DNA from: a virus
Length of the DNA: 45,001 nt
Strand: one strand, 5' to 3'
Virus record (IMG/VR): IMGVR_UViG_3300043449_002207
Location: 1 to 45,001 of that record
Part shown: piece by piece, positions 16,001 to 24,035 of the stretch
How positions within the stretch are numbered: the stretch's first letter is position 1
How the letters are laid out: each line of letters begins with the position of its first letter
Translations under genes and position numbers: made by a program
The notes under the pieces: generated by a model
Seen by the model: the letters and a program-made list of their open reading frames with translations, nothing else
The model's database searches: none
What the model was told of the DNA's origin: nothing

Positions 16001-17462
16001 TAAGTTTTGGAACCTTAACCTTCTCGGCCATCTTATCGTAATACTGGCGAGCGATATTTGTTTGCGTTGCTTGTTGGTGTTTAGCAATCGCAGTTGTGAT
16101 TGTCGCAGGGCCAGAGAACAGTCCGCCCGAAGCGCCGCCAACAAGTCCAGCGTTTACGGTTTGGCCAGCTAAGTCTTTGAGCGCGTTCTTATCAACGCCA
16201 GTTAAGTAATCAGTGTAAGCTTGGCCGACTTGCGTGAGCATTTCTTCTCCGCCTTCAGACAAGGTCGAAGCCGCCATGGTTTTTCCAAACGCGAGCATGA
16301 CTTCTTTGGTGACGTTCTTGCCGAACTGTTTCAGCAACGCTTTTTCCCAGTGCTTAAAAACTCCGAAACTAATTGATTCCACACCCGCCTCAATCGTTCC
16401 ATAAATGGAAGCGTCCAAGAGAGCTTGATTTTTTGTGAATTGTTCTTGCTTTTGAGTTGGGGCGTCTGGGCTCATGAGTTCCAAGAAGCCTGGCTCGCCT
16501 GGGCGCGGAGCACTGCCGCCTTCCATGCTGATAGCAGGAGCCCCACTATCTGCCGCTGCTTTTTGATCGGCAGCAATTTGCTTTTGCTTCTCAAGGTTTT
16601 GGTCGTATTTCTGAGCGCCAGAAGTGATTCCGATTCCAATGAGCCCAGCTTCACCGAAGCCAGTCGCGAATGCGACAAGTGCCGCCATGCTGCTTGGGGC
16701 GGAATTCACCGCCTGAATAAATAAAGCATTCGCTGCCTTCGCCTTGTTCCCCGCTTTTATCTCGCGGAAAATATCAACCCCTAAGTCTGGAATTTTACTT
16801 CTCTCATAGTCCGCGATGTCGTCAAAAAACTTTGCAACATCTTTCCCATAGTTATCCTCAGGTGCGTCAGGAAGGCGAGGAATGTTTTTTCCAATGTCCG
16901 ACAAAGTGCCAGTAAAATTATTCTGCATTTCGTCAAGAGTGTTATTCGTAACTGTTTGACCAACATCGTAAACGAATCTTGGAGCTTTTGCTATGCTGGA
17001 AAAAAGCGAAGCCATTCCGCCATTGAGCGCGTGATAAGCTTTACTGAGTCCAGTGTATTCGTGGGTCGTGTCTTCAATGTCTTGCAAAGGAGCAAGGTCG
17101 TCTTTTGCCAAAGCAGCGTTATCGGAGTTCGATAACCATTGAGTAAGGCGCGGGTTCTTGTCGACCATTCCGTCGTAATCAATTTGCGTATCAACTTTTT
17201 TTGAAAGTGAGTCGAAGTTCCGATCAACAAACGAAGGCGGCAGGCTCAATTTTTTTGAGATATCCAAAACCTTTGCTTGCTTGTCGGGACTCTTATCTTT
17301 CGCAACGAACATGGATTGCTGCAAAGAAGCTTTGCTTTCCCCACGTTCTTGGTCGGCTATTTGATCGAATACTCTTTGTTCAGCAGGCTTTGGAGCTTGC
17401 ACCGAGAGTTGGTCGTCAACGGTTGATTCTGCCGCCAGAAATGAATCGAGGTCATTTTCCAT
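10074..17462 (-). CDS. Giant internal virion/ejection protein, polyvalent type (2462 aa)
   Basis: This is the largest gene, placed as the last of three internal virion proteins, where T7-like phages encode gp16. Visible parts: a hydrophobic segment near residues 255-280; a conserved domain with NDVFRIVHDIFGH (915-927, His922 and His927) and TTETRGQNSW (959-968), as in large phage polyvalent proteins; a GNAT-like QGMGIA loop (1094-1099); an HETGH motif (1192-1196) typical of zinc metallopeptidases; long charged helices; and a hydrophobic stretch near 2290. Polyvalent proteins are packed in the virion and enter with the DNA. Likely roles are a DNA-ejection conduit plus enzymes that modify host proteins on entry. 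Enzyme activities are inferred from motifs only. AGGGG precedes the ATG. Confidence 0.82.
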   Translation of the reverse strand: MENDLDSFLAAESTVDDQLSVQAPKPAEQRVFDQIADQERGESKASLQQSMFVAKDKSPDKQAKVLDISKKLSLPPSFVDRNFDSLSKKVDTQIDYDGMVDKNPRLTQWLSNSDNAALAKDDLAPLQDIEDTTHEYTGLSKAYHALNGGMASLFSSIAKAPRFVYDVGQTVTNNTLDEMQNNFTGTLSDIGKNIPRLPDAPEDNYGKDVAKFFDDIADYERSKIPDLGVDIFREIKAGNKAKAANALFIQAVNSAPSSMAALVAFATGFGEAGLIGIGITSGAQKYDQNLEKQKQIAADQKAAADSGAPAISMEGGSAPRPGEPGFLELMSPDAPTQKQEQFTKNQALLDASIYGTIEAGVESISFGVFKHWEKALLKQFGKNVTKEVMLAFGKTMAASTLSEGGEEMLTQVGQAYTDYLTGVDKNALKDLAGQTVNAGLVGGASGGLFSGPATITTAIAKHQQATQTNIARQYYDKMAEKVKVPKLKKRSSDSQTELVQEITKDGPETVFVPVAAYEKYLQSKDLSPAEFSETLGVREKYDEAVETGGDVAVPYSVWLDKLVDTEHYAGLKDDVKFDSEMLTFNQQKDEADALTKADEQVQADAKTEQQHVETVKKLDETAPIRQSIEEQLIKTGRASPQEAKDNAAAVEAVFKTLAEREGLNPVELFNKYGVRIEAADTPAAAGALNQSPVEKATTQSLLELEGRYGVNFKNEVQDASEGEVRQLLATKSVEQARELAANQRRGRLESGQSSNAAAMAPSEPLRNAPTNSARPNQSVRQLAENYVRNSGLKVARQSEYARVDPVRSKKIADAFEAMKHEPSNPEVKAAYAALIQETISQFQIVKQMGLKIEAIPAGAPNPYASSQALFDDVASGHMWFFSTDQGFGTENNVENNPLLAPTNEVDSNGKPLLANDVFRIVHDIFGHVKEGNSFGQNGEENAWQSHVRMYSALAAKAMTTETRGQNSWVNFGPHAETNKTDPANTVFADQKVGLLPDWAQSEGLVADEESFNQKKGDNSLVRLEAAGWNFSVSYDPVFDEDGEIVGEVKDKITVFAEKQGGSGVGEGHFRLDGNQWVADDSDGENGIKVTDALQGMGIATAIYQAVERDTKKVIRPSSWQTEDGKGFWNQQNRPFGNEVPYGYEKKGKRLYKIKEPQTFYQDKNNPLAQIAMREGETIIRLFQGKDKSSFLHETGHLYMRVLNDLVSRPEASAELKQDFQEILKYLEVKDIGEVKEFQQEKFAETLEAYVMRGVAPSTALKRVFDRFKNWLTSIYGSIKNTYFQRYGVQITPEIKDVLDRMFATKEEIKKAQDTMNYSVLPAAALGMNPEQQVRYMNAVDEARRNSDEVLLAKLMRDSDVKRQPEYKAKRKEVETNITADVNNSPGFKAIDLIKNTTLEKDGLELKINREEVKKLYADSYKAMPSGTTQVDGMPVEMVAEQLGFKNGKELIEAISKAGNRSEIIEARVEAEMSDLFPDLLESGELAQAALDAIHNDEWTKVMEMEWQHVVENNPAVLKDLIRRGTRINFTDPARRKQAKLMMQQKRVVDIRPIDYQRAGAKAAREAGVLLSQGDFAGFIEAKRQQLLNHELYKAALEVKALTKKGNDLFKQIYRTKTQDAAKTRDIDYLMVQKAILAQFGIGPEQPLQADEYLEKIQNYDPITHAMLKPIMDSALQGAAGWQTLSVARYSQLVDDMRAMRDIGRDARQFQLAQEKIEFDKVKEETMLQNDEHGKNPQKYDHEKTRWDEFKIKVLGWKNSMLRTEAWVRTMDLGARGPWNKYFWEPINDAFTNYILDKNNYYQKFVGLTKEWAKSLSDNDWKPIEASELGRKADGSVTQFKNKLDLIAAIKHTGNLSNLMKLLGGFGWGTIDENGEVDPTNWNKFMNRMYKEGRITQADMEYIQNTWNIYEELKPRAQAAHKKDTGYYFNEIKAQEIVTPFGRYKGGYVPLVYDRSANPSVARNALKSEILESNPGYEMPNVSKGMTKERVKFFSPLSLDLQQTNRDLDNVLKFINMRAPVKQAARLLYNKEFSASIHAVDPTVIENLLEPFLQRASTNRVVFTDGKTKKWLNDFAGFLKASATANTMIWNFGNALQNYASLFPAQVNIDQGSLWNSLKHTRAATVSYLTAPNDTANFIAEKSKFMRTEIEEGAAEAQRDLKGIALNPSRITKAADFLEANSFALMKMTQRQTSNIVWLAAYNSALSRGLEIDGAVRHADATVRTTQGDQRSIGVSEIETGSPWYRNFSMYTGFFNVIGNMINTEANVALKTLTPKQATARLGTIYTMGFMMLAVGGDLIIKGMRGKLDEDDDEEYLDDFIYTFFDSQFRFGTAMIPLVGPTINYSRKYFDKNINQVFGVEDRPTYTDDKLSLSPAVSTLESGVRGIYSGVKLLSDDKEFKTRDLKDGMTLLGLVASGATGRTIPLGGFQKPVGYLKDVVSGDAEPEGPVDFTQGLITGKQSK

Positions 17463-19134
17463 TCAAACCCCTTAAGTATTTACTGTATTTATCTGCGATA
17501 GCTTCGTCGGTAACAGGTTGCTTTCGGGACTTGAGATAATTCACGATTTTAAGTTTATCTGGAGCGGGTATTTCATCAATGGGAATTACAAATTGTTCTT
17601 CGTCGCCCACGAGTTGAAACACTCTTTTGGGCTTATTGTTTCCAAACCAACCCTTCGAGGTCATTCCTTCTTGAAGGGCCATGTTGATTTCACCACGCAA
17701 TTCTTCGTTATTAAGCTCTCGCCCAAGTTCTCTTTGGCGCGCTGCAACCTGACGGCTTGCGTAAGACTTGTATTGATCGAGGAGCTTGGCGTCTTTCGAG
17801 CCAGGCTTAATTTTTTCAACGTCAATTCCAGCTTCCAGCAGCATGGATTTTTCAATTTGGTCTTTGGTGTAATAACCGTCGAGCTTTGCCGCCGTTGCAG
17901 GGTCTTTGTTTTTAAGCCCAGTCCAATCGGACATAATGTCTTTGAGTTCCGAAGGGGTAACTTGACCGCGCAATTTCGCAGGAGAAGTTTCCAAAAATTC
18001 TTTTCGAAGCTCTGGCGTCGCTGCCATCATTTTCGCGTTTAAATAAGCGTCACTGTTCGCAGCAACAGAGTCGGGGTCATTCATGGCTTTGCGGATTTTG
18101 ATATGGTCTTCGCCGCTAAGCGATGCCCAAAGGGCCGTGGGAATAGCGTCGACGCTCTTTGCTTTTTCAGCAATGTCGAACGCCCTGTCGTAACGGTTTC
18201 CTTCGTCGAATTCTTTTGCTTGCTTTTGCTTGGCATAAAGATTCGTAATTCTGTCTTCAGTCGCGTCATAAAGCTCTGGGTTGTCTTTGATGTCTTTCAA
18301 CATACTTCGAGCTTCTGTGAGAGATTTTGCCTTGCCGAAAATCTCATTAGCCTTCGCCATGGACTCGCCCTTCAGGGTTCCAACCTTCAAAAGGTCGTTG
18401 GCCTTCGCGATATCCTTAGCGGTAAAATGCTCCTTGTTTTCTTTGAAGAAATCACGAGCGTCGGAATACATGTTGTTGTCGAGCATTTGATTGATAACGC
18501 CCAAGCTTATTTCACTTGAGTCTTGCAGAAGCACCATGTCTTGAGCGTCCTTGGATACGCCGTTTCTTTTGGCCCAATCAAGAGTCGCCCCTTGACTTTC
18601 CTGAATGGATTTCTCGACCAAGTCCATGTCTTGAAAATTAGTCAACGCATAATTCAAACGATTTTCCTTGAAGGCTTTCGTTTGAACTTGGTCGTATTCG
18701 GCCATTTCAGCGCCAACGTGACGCTCAAGAGTTCTATTAACTTCGGTTGCCCTTGAGGCAAACCGTTGCCTAAACGCCATTTTCTGAGAGTTATTCGAGA
18801 GGGTTCCCTCAATTTCGCTGGCATCTTTTTCTAGTGCCGTCATCGTGCTCTCGGAAACACCGAAGGCATCCTTGCCCTTTTTATTCAAAGCGCCAGTCTT
18901 CGGGTCGTAAAGTCTTTTGGTTTCGTATTCAGAAATTTGTCTGTCAGCGTCCAGCACTGCGACTTGATCGGCGTCTTGTTTTGCTTTTTCAACAAAACCA
19001 AGAACAGCATTACTTAGTTTTTCTTGACTTTGCCCACCGCCGAAAGTCTCCAGCGGCAATTGCTTTTGTCTTTGAACGACAGGTAACGCTTCTTGTCGAA
19101 CCGCATCGCCTTCATACGTTGGGACTCTCGCCAT
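17452..19134 (-). CDS. Internal virion/ejection protein (gp15-like position)
   Basis: The 560-residue protein is almost wholly helical and charged, with no signal peptide. It begins MARVPTYEGDAVRQEALP, a start typical of second internal core proteins of podoviruses, and then has repeated Asp/Lys/Ala helices (QISEYETKRLYDPKTGALNKKGKDAFG is characteristic). Such proteins stack inside the capsid on the portal and help form the channel through the cell envelope. It overlaps the giant ejection gene by 11 bases and follows a smaller internal protein gene. Sequence-level homology to T7 gp15 is not claimed; the call rests on order and composition. Confidence 0.75.
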   Translation of the reverse strand: MARVPTYEGDAVRQEALPVVQRQKQLPLETFGGGQSQEKLSNAVLGFVEKAKQDADQVAVLDADRQISEYETKRLYDPKTGALNKKGKDAFGVSESTMTALEKDASEIEGTLSNNSQKMAFRQRFASRATEVNRTLERHVGAEMAEYDQVQTKAFKENRLNYALTNFQDMDLVEKSIQESQGATLDWAKRNGVSKDAQDMVLLQDSSEISLGVINQMLDNNMYSDARDFFKENKEHFTAKDIAKANDLLKVGTLKGESMAKANEIFGKAKSLTEARSMLKDIKDNPELYDATEDRITNLYAKQKQAKEFDEGNRYDRAFDIAEKAKSVDAIPTALWASLSGEDHIKIRKAMNDPDSVAANSDAYLNAKMMAATPELRKEFLETSPAKLRGQVTPSELKDIMSDWTGLKNKDPATAAKLDGYYTKDQIEKSMLLEAGIDVEKIKPGSKDAKLLDQYKSYASRQVAARQRELGRELNNEELRGEINMALQEGMTSKGWFGNNKPKRVFQLVGDEEQFVIPIDEIPAPDKLKIVNYLKSRKQPVTDEAIADKYSKYLRGLNGK

Positions 19135-19136
19135 GA

Positions 19137-19646
19137 TTAGGGCTCCTTTTTCTTATCAGCTTTAGTCTTTTGTGAACTTCTAAATTCAGAAGAAGCATAC
19201 CGAAATGCGTCCAGTCCAGCGGTCGCATAAGTGTTATTTGCTTGGCTTCTTGCTGCAATAACTCCAAGTTCTCCAGAAAATCTTTCATTGGAAGCTTCTT
19301 GCTTCAGGCCCCAAGCTCGTTTCCAAGCGTTGTTTTTTATAGTGAGTGCATCGAGCGCGCCCTGTTCTTCAGTCTCTTGTTGAACAAGCATTGCGCTGCC
19401 AGTGTTTACATCGACGCCCGAAGCTCCATATGCTGCTCTTTGAGAACCGCGAAGCTTACGAACTTTTTTCTTGTAAGCAACCGCATCAGCTTCGCCACGG
19501 ATGATTTCATCCTCGGCTCGAAGTTCGATTAACTTTGCGTTGCCATCAGAAACTTTTTTCGCATAATCCCCTTGAGCCTCAATTGCTTGGCCCTGAATAT
19601 AACCGTTCGCAAGGGAAGCCCCTGACAATGCTGCTGTAGCGCCCAT
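19137..19646 (-). CDS. Internal virion protein (gp14-like position)
   Basis: The 169-residue protein has a Gly/Ala-rich start (GATAALSGASLANGYIQGQA), then long helices, and AAYGASGVDVNTGSAMLV in the middle. That last segment (YGASGV-x-x-x-G-S) is common to podovirus internal core proteins and related tail-assembly proteins. It probably forms part of the ejection machinery with the next two genes. AAGGGAG precedes the ATG, and the gene lies two bases after the tail tube gene. Confidence 0.78.
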   Translation of the reverse strand: MGATAALSGASLANGYIQGQAIEAQGDYAKKVSDGNAKLIELRAEDEIIRGEADAVAYKKKVRKLRGSQRAAYGASGVDVNTGSAMLVQQETEEQGALDALTIKNNAWKRAWGLKQEASNERFSGELGVIAARSQANNTYATAGLDAFRYASSEFRSSQKTKADKKKEP

Positions 19647-19648
19647 AA

Positions 19649-22543
19649 CTAACCAACTCCCTTAATTGGAATGTTTCCTTCAGGATGAATGGACAGAATC
19701 GTGCAGGGAATCGGGTCTGTGTTTCGACCGAAGACTCTGCCGTTCGACTTCCATTGGCCTGGTATCGTTATATTAAACTCTCCTGTCTTAAGTGCAACAG
19801 GGGAATCGTATCCTTCATACTGCCTGATTTTTTCTTCGACCAACCCCTTAAGGAATGTCGCGCTTGAAAGCTCCTCGGCATCCGTCGGCTTTGTTGGCCC
19901 AACGAATATTCCGCGAGAGTCCAGAACCTTTAAATTAACCTTGCCGATATTTATTTTCTTACTTACCATTGTTTCAGCATTTGCGAATTCAACGTCGAGA
20001 GTTTGAAAATCCGAAGTCATAGGGAGCCCGACGTGGATGACCCCATAACATTGAGGCAGGTCGATGGCCCCGTCGGTAACTGTGAGAACCACGTAAGATT
20101 TATTGTTCGGGTTTGCCACAACAAATCCGTCGGCAAAAATGGAAACCTCTTTTCCTTCAAGATGCCAAAGTCCCTCGACTCTATCGACGGCCCTGTTCCA
20201 ATCTGAAACCGCAACACCTCTAAATGCAGCGGGCACGGTCTTATGAGCGCGCACTTTCACATGGAGCGAGGTGTTAGAAGCGTCGTCAACAATCACGCAG
20301 CGAAGAACGTCGTCGCCAACCTTCAAGTGAATCTCGTTTCCGATATCATCCGCAACGGTATTAAACATCGCGTCTGCTGCGGTGAGAGTTAGAAGTTCGT
20401 CTGCGCTCCAAGTTGTCCCGCCAGAGAGGGTCATGGTTGTTGCACCAACGAAACCAAGGTTTCCGTTGCGACCGTCGTAAGTAAGAAAAGCGTCAAGAAT
20501 CGTGCAATCAACTGCAACGTCTTCAAAGTTTCTCGTCGACATTCGAAGGATGTATCGACGCTGCTCTCCGTCAACCGTAAGGTTTGCCGCCATATAAAGC
20601 ATGTCGTTTGCGTCTTCTGGGATTACGCAGGTATTTTCAACAGACGAACCTTGGATGTCGTGACGGTGCCATGCGAGAAGTTCTTGCTCACGAATATAGG
20701 TGAGACCAAGAAGTGTTCCGTCATCGCGAGCCGCCCACACAATTGAGTGAGGGGTCTTCTGATAAGCCCAATCGACAATTTGATATTTCTCAAAAAGATG
20801 CGCAGAAAAAATTGTCAAGTCATTTCCGCGATAACCGTTGGACTCGTAATCGTATCCAAGGTCACGGATAATCGTGCCACGCGCTTGCAGGTAAATTGCT
20901 GAGCTATCAATTACGATAGGCGCCAAGTCACCGCAACCGTTGTAAGTGTATTGTTTTGCGTTGATATCCGATGGGCCAAGGACTCCAGACTCGTTTCCAT
21001 TGACAGCGAACTCACCGTCACTCGTTAAAATGAGAAGCTGCCCTAGGTCGAGCATATGTTTAATTCGATTTACTCTCTTGCCGAGCAGGTCGAATTGAAC
21101 CGAGTCGTCGTCTTGAATAGGAGAACTCACTGTAAAGTTTTTAAAATTACCAGTGCGGGAACCCCAAACAGTTTGGGGACTGTTATCTGAAGCCGCAAAC
21201 ATTCTTCTTTGCTGATAAAAATTCACCGTGGCGGGATAGTCTCCAGCGTCCGCGAATGGATTTCTTCGGATTGGAACCGTGTCCGTGATGTCTGGAGTAA
21301 TTCCAGTATCGTTAAACGTCGCGCTTTGAGAAGTTCCAATCCAACCATAAACACCATTGAGCGCTTTATAAATATTAAATTCAGTGATTCCCAAAGGAGC
21401 CGACCATGTAAGAGTTGTTGGCGTTGCAATGGAAGGAGCGCCAACGACCTGTTGGTGAGTTCTTTGAAAACTTATAAACCCAGAGCCAGGGAATGCGGCC
21501 CATAAAGTTGTGTCGACATTGCCAATTCCGTCCTGATTTTTCAGGAAAAACGTCGTCGTGCTTTGAACGTCAATTTGATAATAGCCGTTGTATTGAGTGA
21601 AGCTCGGGTGCGTACTGTAAAAATAAAGCTCGTCATCGTCATTCCAACCGTGAACCGCCGTCGTGAATAAACCAGGCGCCGCGTTCGTCATGGCCGTTGT
21701 GGTTTGAAGACCGCTGTATCCTGCGTAAGATTCTTCACGAGTATCGGGGTCAATCGAGGTTACTTTGTATTTTAAAGTCTGAGACGTTCCGCCAGAACCG
21801 GCCACGGTAATTGCTATCGTGCTCGGTGGGGCGGTTACAGGTTCCGTGGTTACTTCTGAAAAACTCCAAGACGTATGACCTGTCCTTGAGAGTTCTGTGA
21901 TCGGATAATTTGGATGAGTCAAGGTCATTACGTCAGCAGACTGCGCATAATTCAATGTCGCGAGGTCGTCTTCTTCGTATTGAGAAGCAATTTTATAAAT
22001 CTTATAAGCGCTCGCGTAAGGCGCGCCGCCAGTAAATGTCATGCCAATAGTGCTGAAGTAAACGCCTCGAAGTTTTAATTTGTAAGAGTTGGCGTCCACA
22101 ACTTCAATCGTGAATATCCTGCCGTTCATCGAGGTCATGCCGCCGCGAAGTCCGTAGTATCTCACCTCGTCGCCGGTCGTATAGCCGTGCGTTGGGTGGG
22201 TGACTGTCGCCTGGGCAGCGATGTCGATATTCGACACGATGAAACTTGAAATCGTGGAAAGCAAAACGCCATTGCGAATTACTCTCATGTATAGATGGCC
22301 GAATTCAAGAACGTAACTTTGATCGAGAGAAAAAACGAAATCAATTAGCCTAACCGCTCTGGTTGAGTCCGAAACCTCGCAAACAAACTGAGTGCCTGCG
22401 CGATTCGATATCCCGCCATGCTTCATAACGAAGAAATTGCGAAGCGTTGAAAGTCCAGTCTGATACTTGGCAAGGTCTGCTCTGGCCGATACTGCTGGAG
22501 AGAGTTCCCCGCCGGTAAAACTTCTCTGAGAAAGAGTAGTCAC
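19649..22543 (-). CDS. Tail tubular protein B-like / tail stabilisation protein
   Basis: I place the start at GTG 22543, which has GAGGA six bases upstream; a TTG 18 bases earlier lacks a site. The protein opens SQRSFTGGELSPAVSARADL and then KYQTGLSTLRNFFVMKHGG with RAGTQF, the N-terminal signature of podovirus tail nozzle proteins (SFxGGxLSPxxxxRxDxxKYxxGxxxxxNxxxxxxGGxxxRxG). The remaining 900 residues are beta-rich. It would form the nozzle of the short tail below the portal and adaptor. It follows the tail A-like gene directly, as in related phages. Confidence 0.88.
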   Translation of the reverse strand: MTTLSQRSFTGGELSPAVSARADLAKYQTGLSTLRNFFVMKHGGISNRAGTQFVCEVSDSTRAVRLIDFVFSLDQSYVLEFGHLYMRVIRNGVLLSTISSFIVSNIDIAAQATVTHPTHGYTTGDEVRYYGLRGGMTSMNGRIFTIEVVDANSYKLKLRGVYFSTIGMTFTGGAPYASAYKIYKIASQYEEDDLATLNYAQSADVMTLTHPNYPITELSRTGHTSWSFSEVTTEPVTAPPSTIAITVAGSGGTSQTLKYKVTSIDPDTREESYAGYSGLQTTTAMTNAAPGLFTTAVHGWNDDDELYFYSTHPSFTQYNGYYQIDVQSTTTFFLKNQDGIGNVDTTLWAAFPGSGFISFQRTHQQVVGAPSIATPTTLTWSAPLGITEFNIYKALNGVYGWIGTSQSATFNDTGITPDITDTVPIRRNPFADAGDYPATVNFYQQRRMFAASDNSPQTVWGSRTGNFKNFTVSSPIQDDDSVQFDLLGKRVNRIKHMLDLGQLLILTSDGEFAVNGNESGVLGPSDINAKQYTYNGCGDLAPIVIDSSAIYLQARGTIIRDLGYDYESNGYRGNDLTIFSAHLFEKYQIVDWAYQKTPHSIVWAARDDGTLLGLTYIREQELLAWHRHDIQGSSVENTCVIPEDANDMLYMAANLTVDGEQRRYILRMSTRNFEDVAVDCTILDAFLTYDGRNGNLGFVGATTMTLSGGTTWSADELLTLTAADAMFNTVADDIGNEIHLKVGDDVLRCVIVDDASNTSLHVKVRAHKTVPAAFRGVAVSDWNRAVDRVEGLWHLEGKEVSIFADGFVVANPNNKSYVVLTVTDGAIDLPQCYGVIHVGLPMTSDFQTLDVEFANAETMVSKKINIGKVNLKVLDSRGIFVGPTKPTDAEELSSATFLKGLVEEKIRQYEGYDSPVALKTGEFNITIPGQWKSNGRVFGRNTDPIPCTILSIHPEGNIPIKGVG

Positions 22544-22544
22544 G

Positions 22545-23156
22545 TTAGTTCCTCGCTGCAATCATTTCGCATTCTGGTTCCACTTCTTGCGATATTTCAT
22601 TTGCGGCTCGTGCCTTAGCCTGTTCTCCCATGAGCCTGTAAGCATCGTAAGCTCTTTTACCTAGACGGTTTGCGTCGCCAGCGGTTACGCGAGGAGAAAT
22701 GTAAAATGCCAACAGCAGAGAAATCGCCATTTCAAAGTCAGAGTCGAACAGTCGATTGTCTTCGGAATAACAACAGTATTTTAATTCAGCGTCCTCAAGG
22801 TCGGTGAAAATCAAAGGGCCGGTTGAATCGTGAGATTTTGTGAATGGAATTCTTGTCGTAACCGAGTCAACCCTTTGCCCGCTGAGCAGCTTCAAAGGAA
22901 TTGCGCAATCTATAGGGAGTCGATACGAATAAGCCCACTCTGAATTTGGCTCCTCAACGAGAAGCGCGAGCGTGGCGTATCTTTCAAAGACCGGCCAGGG
23001 GAATTCCCTTTGGGCGGTTCTGATTACTTTTTTTAAAAATCTGCGACAAGACGCCGCTTCTTCGCTTTCGTCGGTATCAAGATTTTGAATCTCTTTGCCG
23101 GTCGCAAGATGCGACAAAGCCATGTTACAAATTTCTAAATCTCTTTCGGAACTCAT
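22545..23156 (-). CDS. Tail tubular protein A-like / head-tail adaptor
   Basis: The 203-residue protein begins RDLEICNMALSHLATGKEI with QNLDTDESEEAASCRRF and then AQREFPWPVFERYATLAL. This is the pattern of gp11/tail-tube-A proteins of short-tailed phages (I-C-N-x-A-L-x-x-L, then A-x-x-C, then x-x-x-PW-x-F/V). They bind the portal and carry the nozzle. The C-terminal helix region (AKARAANEISQE) is also typical. It is followed by the nozzle gene with a 3-base overlap between stop and start region. Confidence 0.88.
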   Translation of the reverse strand: MSSERDLEICNMALSHLATGKEIQNLDTDESEEAASCRRFLKKVIRTAQREFPWPVFERYATLALLVEEPNSEWAYSYRLPIDCAIPLKLLSGQRVDSVTTRIPFTKSHDSTGPLIFTDLEDAELKYCCYSEDNRLFDSDFEMAISLLLAFYISPRVTAGDANRLGKRAYDAYRLMGEQAKARAANEISQEVEPECEMIAARN

Positions 23157-23159
23157 TTG

Positions 23160-23531
23160 TTAGTTCCCTATCCAAACGTCGACCGCCGCTCCTGTTCCAG
23201 AAATCGAAGCGACGTTTGCGCGAACACACTTCCAATTGGCGTCGGTAACAAAACCGTCACTCGTTGCAGTAGTCCCAAGCGTAAGAGCAATGGTTCCGAC
23301 AGTAATGTAATTCGTGCAATCGTTTGAAACCTGTATGTTAATCGAAGCCGCTCCAGAACCAGACGAAGTCGTGCCAAGTGCATGATAGCTTCTTTGAGGC
23401 CCCCATGGTTGAAACACTTCGCCCGCGCCAGTCGCAGTCGCAGCGGATAAAATCTTACTTGCTTTTGTGGGTGCGTTTTGAGCGAAACTTAATCCGGTCA
23501 ACAATGCAAACCCTAGAATGAATTTTTTCAC
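23160..23531 (-). CDS. Small secreted-type structural protein
   Basis: I place the start at GTG 23531 because AAAGGGGG lies three to four bases upstream; an ATG five codons earlier overlaps that site. The 123-residue product begins KKFILGFALLTGLSFAQNAP, a Sec signal with likely cleavage after SFA. The rest is Gly/Ser/Thr-rich beta sequence (GTTSSGSGAASINIQVS, then DANWKCVRANVAS) like the beta-sandwich domains of virion decoration or fibre proteins. It sits between capsid and tail genes. It is one of three structural-looking proteins here with signal peptides. Confidence 0.65.
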   Translation of the reverse strand: MKKFILGFALLTGLSFAQNAPTKASKILSAATATGAGEVFQPWGPQRSYHALGTTSSGSGAASINIQVSNDCTNYITVGTIALTLGTTATSDGFVTDANWKCVRANVASISGTGAAVDVWIGN

Positions 23532-23594
23532 AGTTCCCCCTTTCAAAGATTCGACGACCTCAAGCGGTGCAGACTCAAGGTCGCCGAAATTAAC

Positions 23595-24026
23595 TTACAA
23601 AGCTTCTTCTTCTTCAGAACTTACAGGAGCACTTGCGGGCTCGCTGGGCTCAGAAGGAGCGGGCTTCTTTTTGGAAGCCTTAGCTTTTTTTTCTGCTTTT
23701 TTTTCTGCCAATTCTTCTTCTTTACCAGAACCTTCTTCAAACAATTCGTCGAACTGTTCTTCGTCGGCAACATCAACTCCAGACTTCGCGACCAAATGCT
23801 CAGCGACAATTATGCGCTTGGGCTTAGGGTCGTTCAGTTCAGCTTGACGTTTTTCCAGAACTTTTTTCAATTCTTCTTTTTCAGCAGCAGTCGCCGAAAC
23901 GACTCGCATCCAAGAAGACGAAAATTCTGAAACCTGATTCAGTGTGAAAATTTGGGACTTCTCGTTGGGCTTACGGCGTTTGTTGCCGTAAAACCCAACT
24001 TCTATTGCTTTGACTTTCATGCTCAT
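23595..24026 (-). CDS. Hypothetical structural-region protein with charged, disordered C terminus
   Basis: The 143-residue protein has an ordered first half (VKAIEVGFYGNKRRKP, then VSEFSSSWMRVV) and a second half almost only Glu, Lys, Ala, Pro and Ser, clearly disordered. A second ATG two codons in (24020) has better spacing from GGAG and may be the true start. Small proteins with a GFYGNKRRKPG-like start are common between capsid and tail genes of phages. The function is unknown, perhaps head completion. Confidence 0.65.
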   Translation of the reverse strand: MSMKVKAIEVGFYGNKRRKPNEKSQIFTLNQVSEFSSSWMRVVSATAAEKEELKKVLEKRQAELNDPKPKRIIVAEHLVAKSGVDVADEEQFDELFEEGSGKEEELAEKKAEKKAKASKKKPAPSEPSEPASAPVSSEEEEAL

Positions 24027-24035
24027 ACTCTCCGA

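Noticed and set aside
17518-18042. Long + strand frame (174 codons) opposite an ejection protein gene
   Set aside because: Antisense shadow of a clear helical virion protein; composition and lack of a start site do not support a gene.
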